DNA of 64,000 bases, from positions 248,001 through 312,000 of the forward strand of contig JADDMT010000008.1 of NCBI GenBank assembly GCA_021401465.1, in the 5' to 3' direction. Source of the DNA: Teratosphaeria epicoccoides. Taxonomy: Eukaryota; Ascomycota; Dothideomycetes; Mycosphaerellales; Teratosphaeriaceae. Below, piece by piece: positions 32,243 through 43,042 of the stretch. Position 1 is the stretch's first letter, and every line of letters starts with the position of its first letter. The notes beneath the pieces were generated by a model. It made no database searches. It saw only the letters and a program-made list of their open reading frames with translations, and was not told the DNA's origin. The position numbers were made by a program, and so were the translations under genes.

Positions 32243-32778
32243 CGTGCAAGTCCTCGGTATCTGGTCGTTGCTCGTTTACGCTTTGTTGTGGGTCTGACTT
32301 GGCGATTGGTTTCGAGAGGTGGAACAAAGACGTCGAAGTTCCGGATTCGTGGGCCTTTGAGTACAACACCGGGTATTCGCTTGAACAAAGGCTGGTGGCC
32401 TTGATGGTGATGCGCGCATTGTCTCGAGTTACATTTTCCGCGTTTGGCTAAGTATGTGAACACGTTGGAAAGTCTTGCACGTGAAAGGATATTGCACGCG
32501 CCGAGCCTGACACTCGGCCAGGAAGCTCCAACAGCTTGTGTGTGTGCACCTTCGATATGGAATGAGGTCAGAGATTTGAGGAGGATCAATCTTGAAAGAA
32601 CCGCAAGTTTGGGACAGGGTTGCCTGGCTGGGGATTCCAGTAGAGGTACCATCTGGGAGAGCAAATGCAACAGCTTGGTAATTGCATCGGTATTCAGGCC
32701 ACGCAATGATTTGCAGTACTGCGCCAGGCGCGCACTTGGTCTGATAAGAACAGGCTCTCGCTTGCAGCAGCAGTCGCA
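32243..32778. other. Intergenic
   Basis: About 540 bp between tandem minus-strand genes: 3' region of the PPIL4 gene and promoter of the 111-aa gene. No other feature. Confidence 0.4.
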
Positions 32779-34230
32779 TTAAGCGCGCGAACGATGGTCG
32801 CGGTCGTCCCTGTATCTGTCCCGATCCCTGCTGCGATGCCGTCTGCCCTCATCCCTCTGCCCGTCCCTGCCACATTCGTCGCGATCGGACCTACCATGGC
32901 GTTTCGGACTCCGGCTTCGAGATCGATATCGGCGTGCATCTGAGCCGCGATCTCGGTCACGGTCGTCGCGTTGGCAATCACCACGCCGCGCCTTTCTGTC
33001 AAACACATAACCATAATCCTGTCCTCTCGTCCGTCCTCCATCGGCGTCCCGGTACTGCCGCCGCTTCTCCAGGCTCTCGATGCCTCCAAAACCACCTCGT
33101 GATCGCGCGGTCTTGGAGCTAGTGGTAGTTCTCCACTCGTTCGACAGCTTGGAGACGCTCTGCGAGAAGTCGACGTGTATGCGGTGATCATCGATCAGTA
33201 CTCCCTGCATTTTGAAATACGCGCGCTCGCAATCCTCCTTGGTGGCAAATTCGATGAAGGCATATTGCAAGCTATCGCCAGTCTTCTTGTCCCGAATGAC
33301 CTCGCACGACAGGATCTTGCCAAAGCGCGAGAATATGAGCTCTAGGTCTTCATCGCGCGTCACTGGATTGAGCTTACAGACGAACAATATCTGCTCAGGC
33401 GGCGTGACATCTGCAGATGGGAGGTCGCCAATCAGCTCCAGCGTGAGCGCCTGCGCACGCGCTTCACGTTCGCGGCGCACCTTCTCTAACTGCTCGGGGT
33501 CGTTCTGTTCCTCCAGGACTTCATCGTACGCTATCCGCACTGTGGCCCGTTGTTCGGCTGAAGGTACTGGGCTGGACGGTGGCTCTTGCAAGCCCGGCGG
33601 ATCGTCATAGGGATCGTCGAGCACTACGGTGTGCAGCACTCGAATGTCCTGAAGTGGTCGGCCACTTTGATCGACGAAAGCTCCATTGATCTTGTCCAGC
33701 GCATCAAAGCCTTCCACAACCTCGCCGAAGACGGCTGCTTTGCCATCGAGTTGCTCAATGTTGTCCCCAAGCGTAATGATGAATTGGCTGCTGGCCAAGC
33801 GCTCATCTGAAATCGACTTCGAGGTGGTGGTTGCCATGCTCACGGTGCCCCTGTCTGAGTGCTTTCTCTTCTTCGAGAATTCTGGCTTGAATGCTTGCGC
33901 TTCGGGTCGCTTCGCGCGCTTAGTCGTACCGTCCGGCATGGCCCATATCGAGGAGCCGCCATCACTGTCCTTCGACTCTGGACCAATCGGATCGCCCGTC
34001 TGGAGAGAGAAGTTCGGCTGGACATTGTATACGGGGGAGAAGTTGTAGTATTTGATTTTACAGAGCTTCAGAAAGCTATGGACACACGTCCAAATCTTAG
34101 CATACCGATCAGCCTCGAGAGCGATGAAAAGGTGAGTGTTGAAGACTTACTTCTCGCAGCACTTTGGCGCATCATTGACGAACAGATCTATGGTGATGTC
34201 TCCAGCAGACGTCTCCAGAAGGACGGACAT
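32779..34230 (-). CDS. cyp6: Cyclophilin-RRM peptidyl-prolyl isomerase (PPIL4/Cyp6), two exons
   Basis: Complement join 34230-34151 and 34075-32779, 458 aa. The 75-bp intron (gtaagt ... ccatag) restores CCENFLKLCKIKYYNFSPVY. Residues 1 to about 178 are a cyclophilin domain: MSVLLETSAGDITIDLF, then SQFIITLGDNIEQLDGKAAV and FGEVVEGFDALDKIN. Residues about 255-330 are an RRM: ILFVCKLNPVTRDEDLELIF (RNP2) and YAFIEFATKEDCERAYF (RNP1). The tail is Arg/Asp/Ser-rich (RDRDRGSDARRYRSRSRSPK). This order is that of PPIL4/Cyp6, a nuclear protein tied to splicing and RNA polymerase II regulation. Several catalytic cyclophilin positions are substituted in this subfamily generally (the active-site R and W differ), so isomerase activity may be weak. 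Length matches fungal Cyp6. Confidence 0.95.
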
Positions 34231-36526
34231 GTTGCTCTTAGCACTGTGTTGTGTTGTATTCAAGCAGTATAGTCAGTTCACGGCGATCATGTGATGAGTG
34301 CTGAGCAGTACGCGAGTCATGCGCCCGGGCGGGCCGCCGCCAAGATGGGCCGAGGGGGCGTACGGACGGCTGTGCGACCTGCCTCCTACATGTAATTGAT
34401 CTCGACATCTGCTGTTGCACAACACCACCCCGGTCTCCCGCTGGTCTCACCATCGACGCCATTCACCGGCCGCTCGCGCTCAGTGGGGTTTGATGCAACT
34501 GTGGGCCGCTGCGAGTCAACCCTGCTGTCGGTATTCTGTTAAGCGAGGGCGAGGAAGAAGCCTCGATGCTTGCCTTCTGCGACTAATCACCTCAGCAGGC
34601 ACTGGACCGGCGAAAGGCTCCCAGCAATGCTGCCCCTGGAACTGGCTATGGGAAGCAGGACACGTTCCGCGGTGTCATTCGCCAGCGCTTTCACACAGTC
34701 GCGAGCTCCTCCTCCGACTGTGCTTCGGCGTGGCTCACTTCACGGGGTTCAGCCAACCAACCTGCCACGCGTTGCGCGCGTTCATCAGTCGCCGCTCCAC
34801 CATTTACTGCCAAGAGCTGCAGGCTGAAGAGTGGTACGGACGACTGTCGCGGTGCCCGAGTTGAACTCAGTGCATGCATTGTGGTATGTGCTTGACAGCT
34901 GCCGTTTATGCACCGAGACAGAAAAGTTCTATCGTGCTTCAGGCCGGCCAGAACCGACGGCTGCGATGCCAGTCAGGGCTTGGTGCATGCTCGTGGCTGC
35001 ATACTGCGCCGGTGTCCAACAGTTCGGTATCGACGACAGATCAACATACCAATCCTGATCTGGCCATTCACCTAAAACTTTCTGGACATCAATCGCCAGT
35101 ATCGATATGATAGCGCTGTCAGAGCACATTTGCACAGGACGTCAATTCTGTACCACTACGGCAGCAGATTACCGTTCCGAAGGCAGCATACATGAGCGGT
35201 ACTGTTCGAGCCGCGGTGCGGATAGCTGCTTGCTCTGCCGCTGTCCTACATCACAGCCTTTGTTACGCCATTCCCAGTGATCTCACCGGGTATGCCAGGG
35301 ACGAACCCGAGTAAATGCAAGCAACAGCTGACATGATATGATGAGAGCAGCAGGACCCTACATGACATCCTGGCGACACGTCAGAGGCTATTTCAATGTG
35401 GCAGACTCAGTAGCGATCAAACGCACAGATCTGCGATCCGACTCCTGGTATTTGCAACTGTATCAACATGGATGTATGCGACGCTTTAGACCCTCTGAAG
35501 CATTCAAAGGACACCGCTGGGTCGTTAGCCCAGCGATCCAGTATCTGAATTGCGACGTATTTCCATCTTGGGCGAAGGTTCCTGGGTCAACTCAGCAGAT
35601 ATTGACACGATAAGTCCTGCTTGTCGCTCCAAGTGTTTGGTCTGGTATGCGCAACCCTAGTCGACTTGTTTCGACACTTGCGTGTGGGTCTGGGGCCAGC
35701 CTTGATAGGCGTCCAGGCGAGCTGCAAGCTACCAAAGATCTCCAGCACCCTGAGTATTTTCATTTCCTATTCCATCCACATGAGCGGCCGACTCAGTGAT
35801 CATTGATTGTGACCTTGACAGCATCTGTGACGTTGCCCGTATCCGTCTCGGTTTGACGTTCAAGTCGGCATAAAGTACACAGCATAAAGACAGGCCTGAA
35901 GTGCGACCACATCAACAGAGACGTCGACAAGTTCACTACACAAAATGCGAAGGATGACTTATGTCGTGTTTGCGGAAGCCTGGTTTTGATAACGATCGTG
36001 CGCGGCTAGGTACACTCCCTCGGATTCTTGCAGGCTGCCGGACACAAAACTAATGTGAAGGAGCCTGAGCACACTCAGTGTTTGACGGTGGCCAACCAAT
36101 CTGAGTCCTGGTACCGCCACCTGATTGGGAAGGGACAAATACCGCCTGGCTCGATCGATTGCTTCACCTTCCTCTTCCCAGAGCGAACCGGACTGTGTCA
36201 CACAGGCAAACATCTCCCCTTAGCTCTCCTGAGTGAGATGTTTGCTAGTGATAGCGTGCCTGCCACTTAGAACATCCAGACCACTCGTGCCCTGCCTCGT
36301 CCCGTTTGACCGCTCCGTCTGACGCCTCCCGTCTTCATTCGTCGAATTTCTGGTTCGTCATTAGCTCGAGCACTTCGCCACCCGCGGATGATCTGGCTAA
36401 ATATTCCACCATCCTTGCTTACTATACTCTCAACTGGGCTCCGCTCGTGGACCTTTGACTTCGACTACCCGGTGGCTCCTTGCTTCCTATGCATCTGCAG
36501 CAATTCGATCCCGCCTTACTCGCAGC
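34231..36526. other. Intergenic, 2.3 kb
   Basis: Long stretch between divergent genes (PPIL4 and the Zn2Cys6 regulator). ORFs of 70-150 codons (for example 34415-34864) lack domains and read as chance frames. A tatac/ctata-like patch and a pyrimidine-rich leader precede the regulator's ATG (near 36415-36520). Confidence 0.45.
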
Positions 36527-38324
36527 ATGACGATGACGCAGTCATACTATGGAGGCGACTTTGAGACGTTCCACCGTGGCTCGACAAACCGGACGATCTC
36601 CAGTGTGGGCTACTATGAGCGACCTTCACCATATGCATACTACGATCAGCAAGGCCATGACTCGCGATCGGAGTACGTGGGACGACCGCTCACCCGTCAA
36701 GCGCTTATTCATGAGCCCGAGCTCGAGGGACCGAGTGGCAATTCGAGGCGCCGTATTGCGGTAGCTGTGAGTCTTCGGACATGGTAACCCCCCACATGAA
36801 GCCCGGCTGATACCTCCATAGTGCTCGCGATGCCGTCGACGCAAGATCAAATGCTCGGGTGATCCAGGCGACGGTACTGGTTGTCAGGCCTGCAGGGCTT
36901 CGGGAGCAGACGTCCATCAGTGCGCGTTCAACAGAGTAAGGATGTCAAGTCATCGCAAGAAGATAGGAAACTGACAGCAACTTCAGGTTGGCAGCACGGT
37001 AGTGCCCATGACGGCCGGAGTCGAAGCTTATCCACAGGCTAGCAGTGCTGGAGGCCCTTCTACCCATAGTGGCCCGTACAGCACCACATCAATTTCCAAC
37101 GACTGGCCGCAGTCGAGCCATCATCATCGACCGCATCACCGCCCATCACTTCCTCTCCTTCATACCCGCTCCTCCTTCGCGGAAGGCTACGACCATTACC
37201 AGGAATCACCGGTCGAATACACATACGCATCTTCTACTATTCCGCGTAACGACTCGCTGACTAGCTCATATGGCTCACTCGAGAATTACAGATCGTGGAG
37301 TGCCAGCAGTGGGCCGCTGTCTGCTCCCGTCTCATCGAACTTCTATGATCAGCCCGCGGCTGCGTACAGCTTCGGCAGCCTTCAAGCGCCGCAAGCACCA
37401 ACATATCAGCACACTCCAAGCTCTCGTTTGCCGAGCGTTACGGCGGACAATTTCTCACCACTCAATATGGCTGCGATGCACTCATCTCTGCCAAGCCACG
37501 CCGAGCGGCGCCTGCCTATACCGTATACAGTTCACTACGGCTCACAGTCGGATTCGAGCGGTCCACAACTCCCTCGCATCACGCCTGGTACCCTTAGCGA
37601 TGCCAAGGCACACATAAACGGCATCTATAGCAGCAACGCCATGCCCTGGTCTCGTGACAGCGGCTCCAGCAGCTTGCGTGCTCCTTCAAACAGCACGCTA
37701 CCCACGCCACAGCATATGGGTCTGCCTCTGCCTACTTCACAGCATCACTCCTCTACAGCAGTCTCCGAACCCGCATTCGGCTACCAGTTCCCAGGCATGT
37801 CCACATCCGGCTCCCCCGAAATCTCCCCAGCCACAGCTCCCCACTTAGAAGCGTGTCCTAGCACCGCCCCGACCACCTCCCCCACAACTGCCGTGCCCCC
37901 ACCAACCTCAAACTTCCGCTACACCGGCACCAACACCAACCCATCACTCCACGGTCTCCCATCTGCAGGCACCCTCAACGACACTTACACCACCCGCCCC
38001 GCCACCGACATCTCCCGCAACACAAACGAGACTCCACAAGCGAGTCTTTACAGCTTCAGCGCCGACGACGGCGTGGGCATCGAGCGCCCGCCGACTGCTG
38101 AGAGCGATCGCGACAGCAGTAGTCCAACGCACAGTGCAGGCTCCGGGACGTACAATCCTCCTCCGCCGTTGAGACAGCCGCAGGCGCAGGGCCAGCAGCA
38201 TGCGAGCATTGAGGCGTTGAGACGGCAGGAGGCTTTTGATCAGCAACAGCAGCAGCAGCAGCAGCAGCAGAGGGCGTCGACGGCGCAGAGGATGAGTGTG
38301 CAGAATTTGAATGGGCGGTATTGA
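36527..38324 (+). CDS. Zn2Cys6 transcription factor, three exons
   Basis: Join 36527-36766, 36822-36935, 36987-38324, 563 aa. Introns of 55 and 51 bp (gtgagt ... ccatag; gtaagg ... cttcag) are both phase 0. Exon 2 is exactly the zinc cluster: CSRCRRRKIKCSGDPGDGTG then CQACRASGADVHQC, with cysteines at about 81, 84, 91, 101, 104 and 114, spacing C-x2-C-x6-C-x9-C-x2-C-x9-C. FNRVGS follows, a linker typical of one Pezizomycotina subgroup with the cluster in the middle of the N-terminal part. The rest is disordered, rich in Ser/Pro/Thr/Gln, with a polyglutamine run near the end (about ten Gln, coded by cag repeats at 38240-38270). No fungal_trans middle domain is visible. Target genes cannot be read from sequence. 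The TTG-extended frame upstream is not used as start. Confidence 0.9.
38240..38273 (+). repeat. CAG repeat encoding polyglutamine
   Basis: A run of caacagcagcag... triplets within the Zn2Cys6 regulator; about ten consecutive Gln. Such runs vary in length between strains. Confidence 0.85.
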
Positions 38325-39084
38325 AGATGCTGACTGACCCTGGAATGATATTTGATCTTGGCGAGCTGTAGCGTTTCCGCGATTTGCTAGCGTTCCTGTT
38401 CTGTTATACTTGGGTTTTTGTTCCGCAATACAGCAGGGCGCAAGTGCTGTTTCGAATTCCTGTGATGGACTGGCTGCGCCTTTGGCGCAAGATTTTTCGG
38501 ATGTGTACAGGAGGCTTATTTTTGTCGAAGTAGGTAGCCAGCTTTGCATTTTGTGATCGACAGCATGGTTGGGGACGACGGCAAAAGGGGGGTGACTGGG
38601 AAGGGTATGGTAAAAACTCGGCGTGCTAGCCAGCACGATGGCATACAGTGGGAGACGCGAGGCTACACGGCGAAGTGTTTGGCATTTGGGAGCTGCGGAC
38701 GTCTGACGCGGGAAGCGTGTGGCGCACGGTGTTGGGAGGCCGTCGAAGGCTGAATCGGGGAAGGTGCGAGAGTGAGTGAGCACATGCATCGAGCCCCCTG
38801 GAGCAAAGCCGTCAGTGTATATGACTTGTAACACTAGCGACCAGAACTGGTGTTGTTTGGAATTTGGTGGCGTCTGCATGATCGTTGAGCAGCTTTCCAG
38901 TGTGAGTAGCGGGCAGCGTAGCAGGGATGTGGAGAGAGAACATGATCGCATCAGTTTACTTTCTTAGCGGCGGAGACAACCACCCTTCTAATTAGGCAGG
39001 CTTTCATTTGGGCTTCCCGGCTGTCGCAATGGGCAGCTGCATCTCTGCCACAGTATATTTGCTCACTGTCCAGAATCCGAACGA
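38325..39084. other. Intergenic between convergent genes
   Basis: 760 bp holding the two 3' UTRs and terminators of the Zn2Cys6 gene and the coilin-like gene. No gene seen; the long minus-strand frame over 37944-38951 is antisense shadow. Confidence 0.45.
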
Positions 39085-41796
39085 TCAAGCACATCCATCA
39101 ACAGCAGCGTCCGCAGCACCCTTACTCACAGCCTCCAGCGCGCCCTTCTTCCTCGCCAGCAACCTCACCTCCCCCATCTCCCCCCACCCCATCACCTTCA
39201 CCTTCTCCTCCTCCTCGTCCTCCGCATCAGATAAACCCTCCATCTCAAACTTCTCATACACGCGCTGCCCCTCAGCATCATACTGCTTGGGCCTCAAATC
39301 CCTCAACGCCATAACGACCTCCCAACTACCACCATCCTCTTTCGCCTTCAGCTGCACAGTGCGCGTGAGCGAAGAAGGCTGCCAATTAGTTGCTGCGGAG
39401 CAGACGAGCTCATGATAAACTACGAAGTCGTCGGTTTGAGCGTCCGACTCGATGAGGGCCGGCAGCGCAGAGATGTCGGGAGGCAGAGGTGGGAAACCGT
39501 CGTCTTCGATGCCGTTTTGATGCCTGGATGATTCATTCTGCAGCCGAGAGTCCGGCCCGTCTTCAACGTCGTATTCACCGTTCAGCAGAGCACCTTCTTC
39601 CCAGTACTCATCATCTTCGTTTTCGACATCATCATAATCGAGCGCATCGCCGTTGCCGTCTGTGTTATACTTGTCGTACGTTTCCACGTATTCGACCTCG
39701 GCTACCGTATCACGTGCGCGCCTCCTTTGCAGCTTGTGAGGAGCCGAACAAGCGCTGCTGGCACGCGCCTTGGCTTTCTTCCGCCTCTGTTGCGGATCCC
39801 AGCGCTGATAGAACGGAAACGGCGGCGTGCTAAGTTCGACGCGCTCCTCACAGCACTCAACAGCCGAGAGCTCAATCTTGTCTCGCCAGGACTCATCGTG
39901 AGAATCGTCCGTCGTAGCTCCGGCCGGTGCTGGCGCTACCTGCTCTTTAGGACATATTCTGGTTGCACCTGCCTCCATTGGCGGCGCTACACGCTGTTTG
40001 TTGCGGTCTGAGAGACGCTTTTGAAGTGCGACTTCCTCTTGCTGGTTCTTCGGGACTCGAACGCCGAGTGATCCAAATAGCAGACGTCTCGAGCTGTCAA
40101 GGTTGAGTCGAGATCGATTAGCGACTGATGATGGCGCCATGGCTGCAGACTTGGCCGACTTTGTGGAGACTGCAGAATCGACCTCAGCGACCACTTGTGT
40201 GCTCGGTCCAGTCGCAGGTGTAGGTTTACTTGCAAGTGCTAGGTTTGACACCTTCGTGCTCATCTCTTCTGGAGCCTCGTCCTCGTCGTCGCCGTCGACG
40301 TGCGCAACCACGCGCTTTCTCGACCTCGATTTTGGAGCATCGACTTGGAGACCACCAGAGTTTATAGCTTGCAGAAGCTTCTGGCGTTGAAGCTCAAAGT
40401 CCTCCTGAGCTGCCGTGTCTGTGACTGTAGCCTGTGCTGTGCTGACCAAGTCGGTCATAGTCTCATCCTCCGGCGGCGAACGACCGAATGTCTCAGTCGA
40501 AGTGTCTTTCCCAGTATCCGCATTCGGATCATGGAGTGGCTCTGCGGTGAGGTTGTTTCGTGACTGGGAGGGTATAGGCAATGTTTTCGAACTGGTGGCG
40601 TGGCTGCCTTTGCGTGCCTTCCAGTCTCGCATATCGGCAAGTGAAGCGCCGGTAGGAAGCACTCCCACTGCTTTCAAATACTTGAGTTCCTTCTGATTGC
40701 GCCTTCTCGCGTTGCGGCTCTTGGTAAGTTCGGAGCCTGTGTTGGGAATGCCCACGAACTTTGGCGACTCCGCCACCTCTGGGTCCGGCAATTTCGAAGC
40801 TGTCGACTTTGATCGAGCTGAGGTCGTACCTGAGGACTCACTACTGCCCTTTGGGGTGGTCTTGGAGCGCGTCACGCGTGGTCCAGCTTTCGTCTCACGT
40901 GCTGCGGCGCTGTCACTCGGTGTCTCAGGAGCGTCCTCGATGCCATTCCAGGATCCCGGATCGAGACCATCGTCTGAGCTGCTATCCACATCGCTGCCTG
41001 TGTCGCTGGTGTCGTCCTCATCCACATCATCATCCTCGCTATCACTGCCATCACTTTCGCTCGACGAAACTTCGGAATTCTCACTCGAGAACGAATCATC
41101 AACCTCATCGTCCTCGTCCCCATCATCTCCAATATCATCAAGTCTCCCGGCATTCACAGCAGTCTCAATTTCTACCTCGTCCTCCTCGTCCTCCTCGTCA
41201 TCAGATGGCCCACCGCCTAGTGTTTTAGCCAATTCCAGGGCCAGTGGCAGATCGCCGCCCCTCTCCGGATTCGACGCCCAATCCTCAAGCCGAGTGTCCT
41301 CAGGCGTCGCTGCCGCAGTACCGTCGTCGTCTAATCTCCTTCTCTTCCTGGGCGGAATCCGTATGTTGGGTGTGTAGAGGCCTGTGACCTTAGTCCGACC
41401 CCACGGCAACCCGTCCAGCATGTGCCTCCCGTCTCCCGCAATCTGATCTCGGCCCAGCACCTTCCTTGCCCGCACTTCGCTCGTCAGGAGCGGCCGGACC
41501 ACCACCTCGTCCTCGTCCTTCAACACATCGCCCAGCGAATGGTAATGAAGGCACTCGTACCCGCCAATTGTGATTGTGTAATGCTCCAGCCCCCAAGTAT
41601 CCGACTCAAGCGGGAATGTATCGTTGATCTCCTCGATCAATTGTGCAACAGTACGCTTCAGAGAAGTCGCTGGTATCGGCCAGAGAGTCTGCACGGCGGG
41701 GAGATCGTTACGCTGAATTTGGAGGCGGATTCGGATCGGCGTCGTGGTCGTCGCCAGTGTTGATGCCATCTCGAGAAGGGACCCATCGGCTTCCAT
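39085..41796 (-). CDS. Coilin-like acidic nuclear protein (UBL-like N-terminus)
   Basis: 903 aa, single exon, ATG at 41796 (a second Met at residue 10 is possible). Residues about 20-105 look like the ubiquitin-like coilin N-terminal domain: IRIRLQIQRNDLPAVQTLWP, SLKRTVAQLIEEINDTFPL, GYECLHYHSLGDVLKDEDEV, VVRPL. A Lys/Arg cluster follows (RIPPRKRRRLDDD), probably a nuclear signal. The middle is long, acidic and Ser-rich (DDEEDEEDEVEIE, SSSESDGSDSEDDD). Near the C-terminus, ISALPALIESDAQTDDFVVY and VVMALRDLRPKQYDAEGQRV may form a tudor-like fold as in coilin. Coilin scaffolds Cajal bodies and snRNP maturation. The assignment rests on architecture only; I recall similar fungal proteins labelled with a domain of unknown function. 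It is divergent from the WDR89-like gene. Confidence 0.65.
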   Translation of the reverse strand: MEADGSLLEMASTLATTTTPIRIRLQIQRNDLPAVQTLWPIPATSLKRTVAQLIEEINDTFPLESDTWGLEHYTITIGGYECLHYHSLGDVLKDEDEVVVRPLLTSEVRARKVLGRDQIAGDGRHMLDGLPWGRTKVTGLYTPNIRIPPRKRRRLDDDGTAAATPEDTRLEDWASNPERGGDLPLALELAKTLGGGPSDDEEDEEDEVEIETAVNAGRLDDIGDDGDEDDEVDDSFSSENSEVSSSESDGSDSEDDDVDEDDTSDTGSDVDSSSDDGLDPGSWNGIEDAPETPSDSAAARETKAGPRVTRSKTTPKGSSESSGTTSARSKSTASKLPDPEVAESPKFVGIPNTGSELTKSRNARRRNQKELKYLKAVGVLPTGASLADMRDWKARKGSHATSSKTLPIPSQSRNNLTAEPLHDPNADTGKDTSTETFGRSPPEDETMTDLVSTAQATVTDTAAQEDFELQRQKLLQAINSGGLQVDAPKSRSRKRVVAHVDGDDEDEAPEEMSTKVSNLALASKPTPATGPSTQVVAEVDSAVSTKSAKSAAMAPSSVANRSRLNLDSSRRLLFGSLGVRVPKNQQEEVALQKRLSDRNKQRVAPPMEAGATRICPKEQVAPAPAGATTDDSHDESWRDKIELSAVECCEERVELSTPPFPFYQRWDPQQRRKKAKARASSACSAPHKLQRRRARDTVAEVEYVETYDKYNTDGNGDALDYDDVENEDDEYWEEGALLNGEYDVEDGPDSRLQNESSRHQNGIEDDGFPPLPPDISALPALIESDAQTDDFVVYHELVCSAATNWQPSSLTRTVQLKAKEDGGSWEVVMALRDLRPKQYDAEGQRVYEKFEMEGLSDAEDEEEEKVKVMGWGEMGEVRLLARKKGALEAVSKGAADAAVDGCA

Positions 41797-42079
41797 TTAT
41801 TATTTGTAACAAACGAATATGTTTGTCGCTCGAAGTCTACCTCATCCATCCTTACAGGGAGTTCCCAATCAAGAAGGTGCGGCGATTTATAGTGATCGAG
41901 CTAGCGAGCCATGTGCGTCGATCAAGTTCACCATCGCTTTTCACCAATAATGCCATCACCGTACAGCTTGCAAGATCGAGACCGTGTTGCTAAGCCAACA
42001 ATCATTGATATGAGAACATAATACAACAAGTAGAACACTGCCAAAGCTTTCATGTTTTCCAACCGTCTATAATAGAAAG
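41797..42079. promoter_or_regulatory. Divergent promoter region, coilin-like / WDR89-like
   Basis: 283 bp between two divergent start codons, AT-rich compared with the flanking coding DNA (for example gagaacataatacaac near 42011). No named motif is clear. Confidence 0.45.
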
Positions 42080-43042
42080 ATGGTCAAGGCACTAGGCGCC
42101 TCCTCCCTTGGAGCAGCGTCCGATACATATTTCTACAGCCTGGCCCAGGTAGGCGACACCTTCGCCGTCATCGGATCCGACGACACCGTCAGGCTCTTCG
42201 ACTCATCACTCAAGACTATCGCCACAACTCACCGAAGCCGCTCCGGGCTCTCCTGCCTTATAGCCTTTGCTCAGACATCTTTCGCCACAGCAGGCCGAGA
42301 CGGCACCGTCCGAATCTTCGACACTCGCGCCAAATCAGTCTGCCAAATCCAGGAACCCCAAAGTCGTCCCATCTCAGCCCTGTCATCGCACCGGCACATC
42401 CTAGCCCTTGGCACGGAAAGCAACAAAGAGGGCCTTGGGGACGTCAGTATCCTCCTCTACGACACCAGAAACCCCAACACCCCTTTACGAAACTACACCG
42501 AATCCCACACCGACTCCATCACTCAACTAGCCTTCCACCCTCAACACCACAACATCCTCCTCTCAGGCAGTACAGACGGCCTCGTCTCACTCTTCGACGT
42601 CGATCAAGCCGACGAAGAAGACGCACTGCAACAAGTCCTGAACCCTCGCTCGGCAGTGCACTGCGCAGGCTTTCTAACGCAAGACCAGGCGTACGTCCTG
42701 ACGACCGACGAGCAGTTTCTGGTCTACCCGCTTGCTGAACCCGTCGAGGGCGTAGAGCCGCAGCCTGCGACTGACTTCGGCGATGTGAGAGAGCAGTTGA
42801 GTTGCATGTATGTGGTTGATCTTGTCAGGCAGCCGGATGGACAGCCGGTGATCGCGCATGGACACAATGGCGAGCAGAAGCTTTCACTGACGCCATTGAG
42901 CGGGCCGGAGCCCTGGTCGTTTGGCGAAGCAGTGGCGTTAGAGGGAGCGCATGGGGAGGAGGTCGTAAGGGATGTGCTTGTGGATAAGGCGAGGGCGTAT
43001 AGTTGTGGAGAGGATGGGCAAATTAGGGTGTGGCGGTGGTAG
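42080..43042 (+). CDS. WD40 repeat protein, WDR89-like
   Basis: 320 aa, single exon. WD-type blades are visible: FAVIGSDDTVRLFDSSLKTI, TSFATAGRDGTVRIFDTRAK, ILLYDTRNP, NILLSGSTDGLVSLFDVDQA and, at the end, AYSCGEDGQIRVWRW. ITQLAFHPQHHNILLSGSTD is a canonical GH-WD blade edge. Short length with five to seven blades, an acidic insert in the last third (EPVEGVEPQPATDFG) and the final RVWRW resemble the WDR89 family, whose role in fungi is not well defined. WD40 proteins act as docking platforms in complexes. No targeting signal. Alternative: another small cytosolic WD40 scaffold; the subfamily call is from memory. Confidence 0.8.
   Translation: MVKALGASSLGAASDTYFYSLAQVGDTFAVIGSDDTVRLFDSSLKTIATTHRSRSGLSCLIAFAQTSFATAGRDGTVRIFDTRAKSVCQIQEPQSRPISALSSHRHILALGTESNKEGLGDVSILLYDTRNPNTPLRNYTESHTDSITQLAFHPQHHNILLSGSTDGLVSLFDVDQADEEDALQQVLNPRSAVHCAGFLTQDQAYVLTTDEQFLVYPLAEPVEGVEPQPATDFGDVREQLSCMYVVDLVRQPDGQPVIAHGHNGEQKLSLTPLSGPEPWSFGEAVALEGAHGEEVVRDVLVDKARAYSCGEDGQIRVWRW

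Noticed and set aside
37944..38951. 335-codon minus-strand ORF
   Set aside because: Antisense shadow of the Zn2Cys6 regulator's low-complexity C-terminal half, including a poly-Leu run opposite the CAG repeat.
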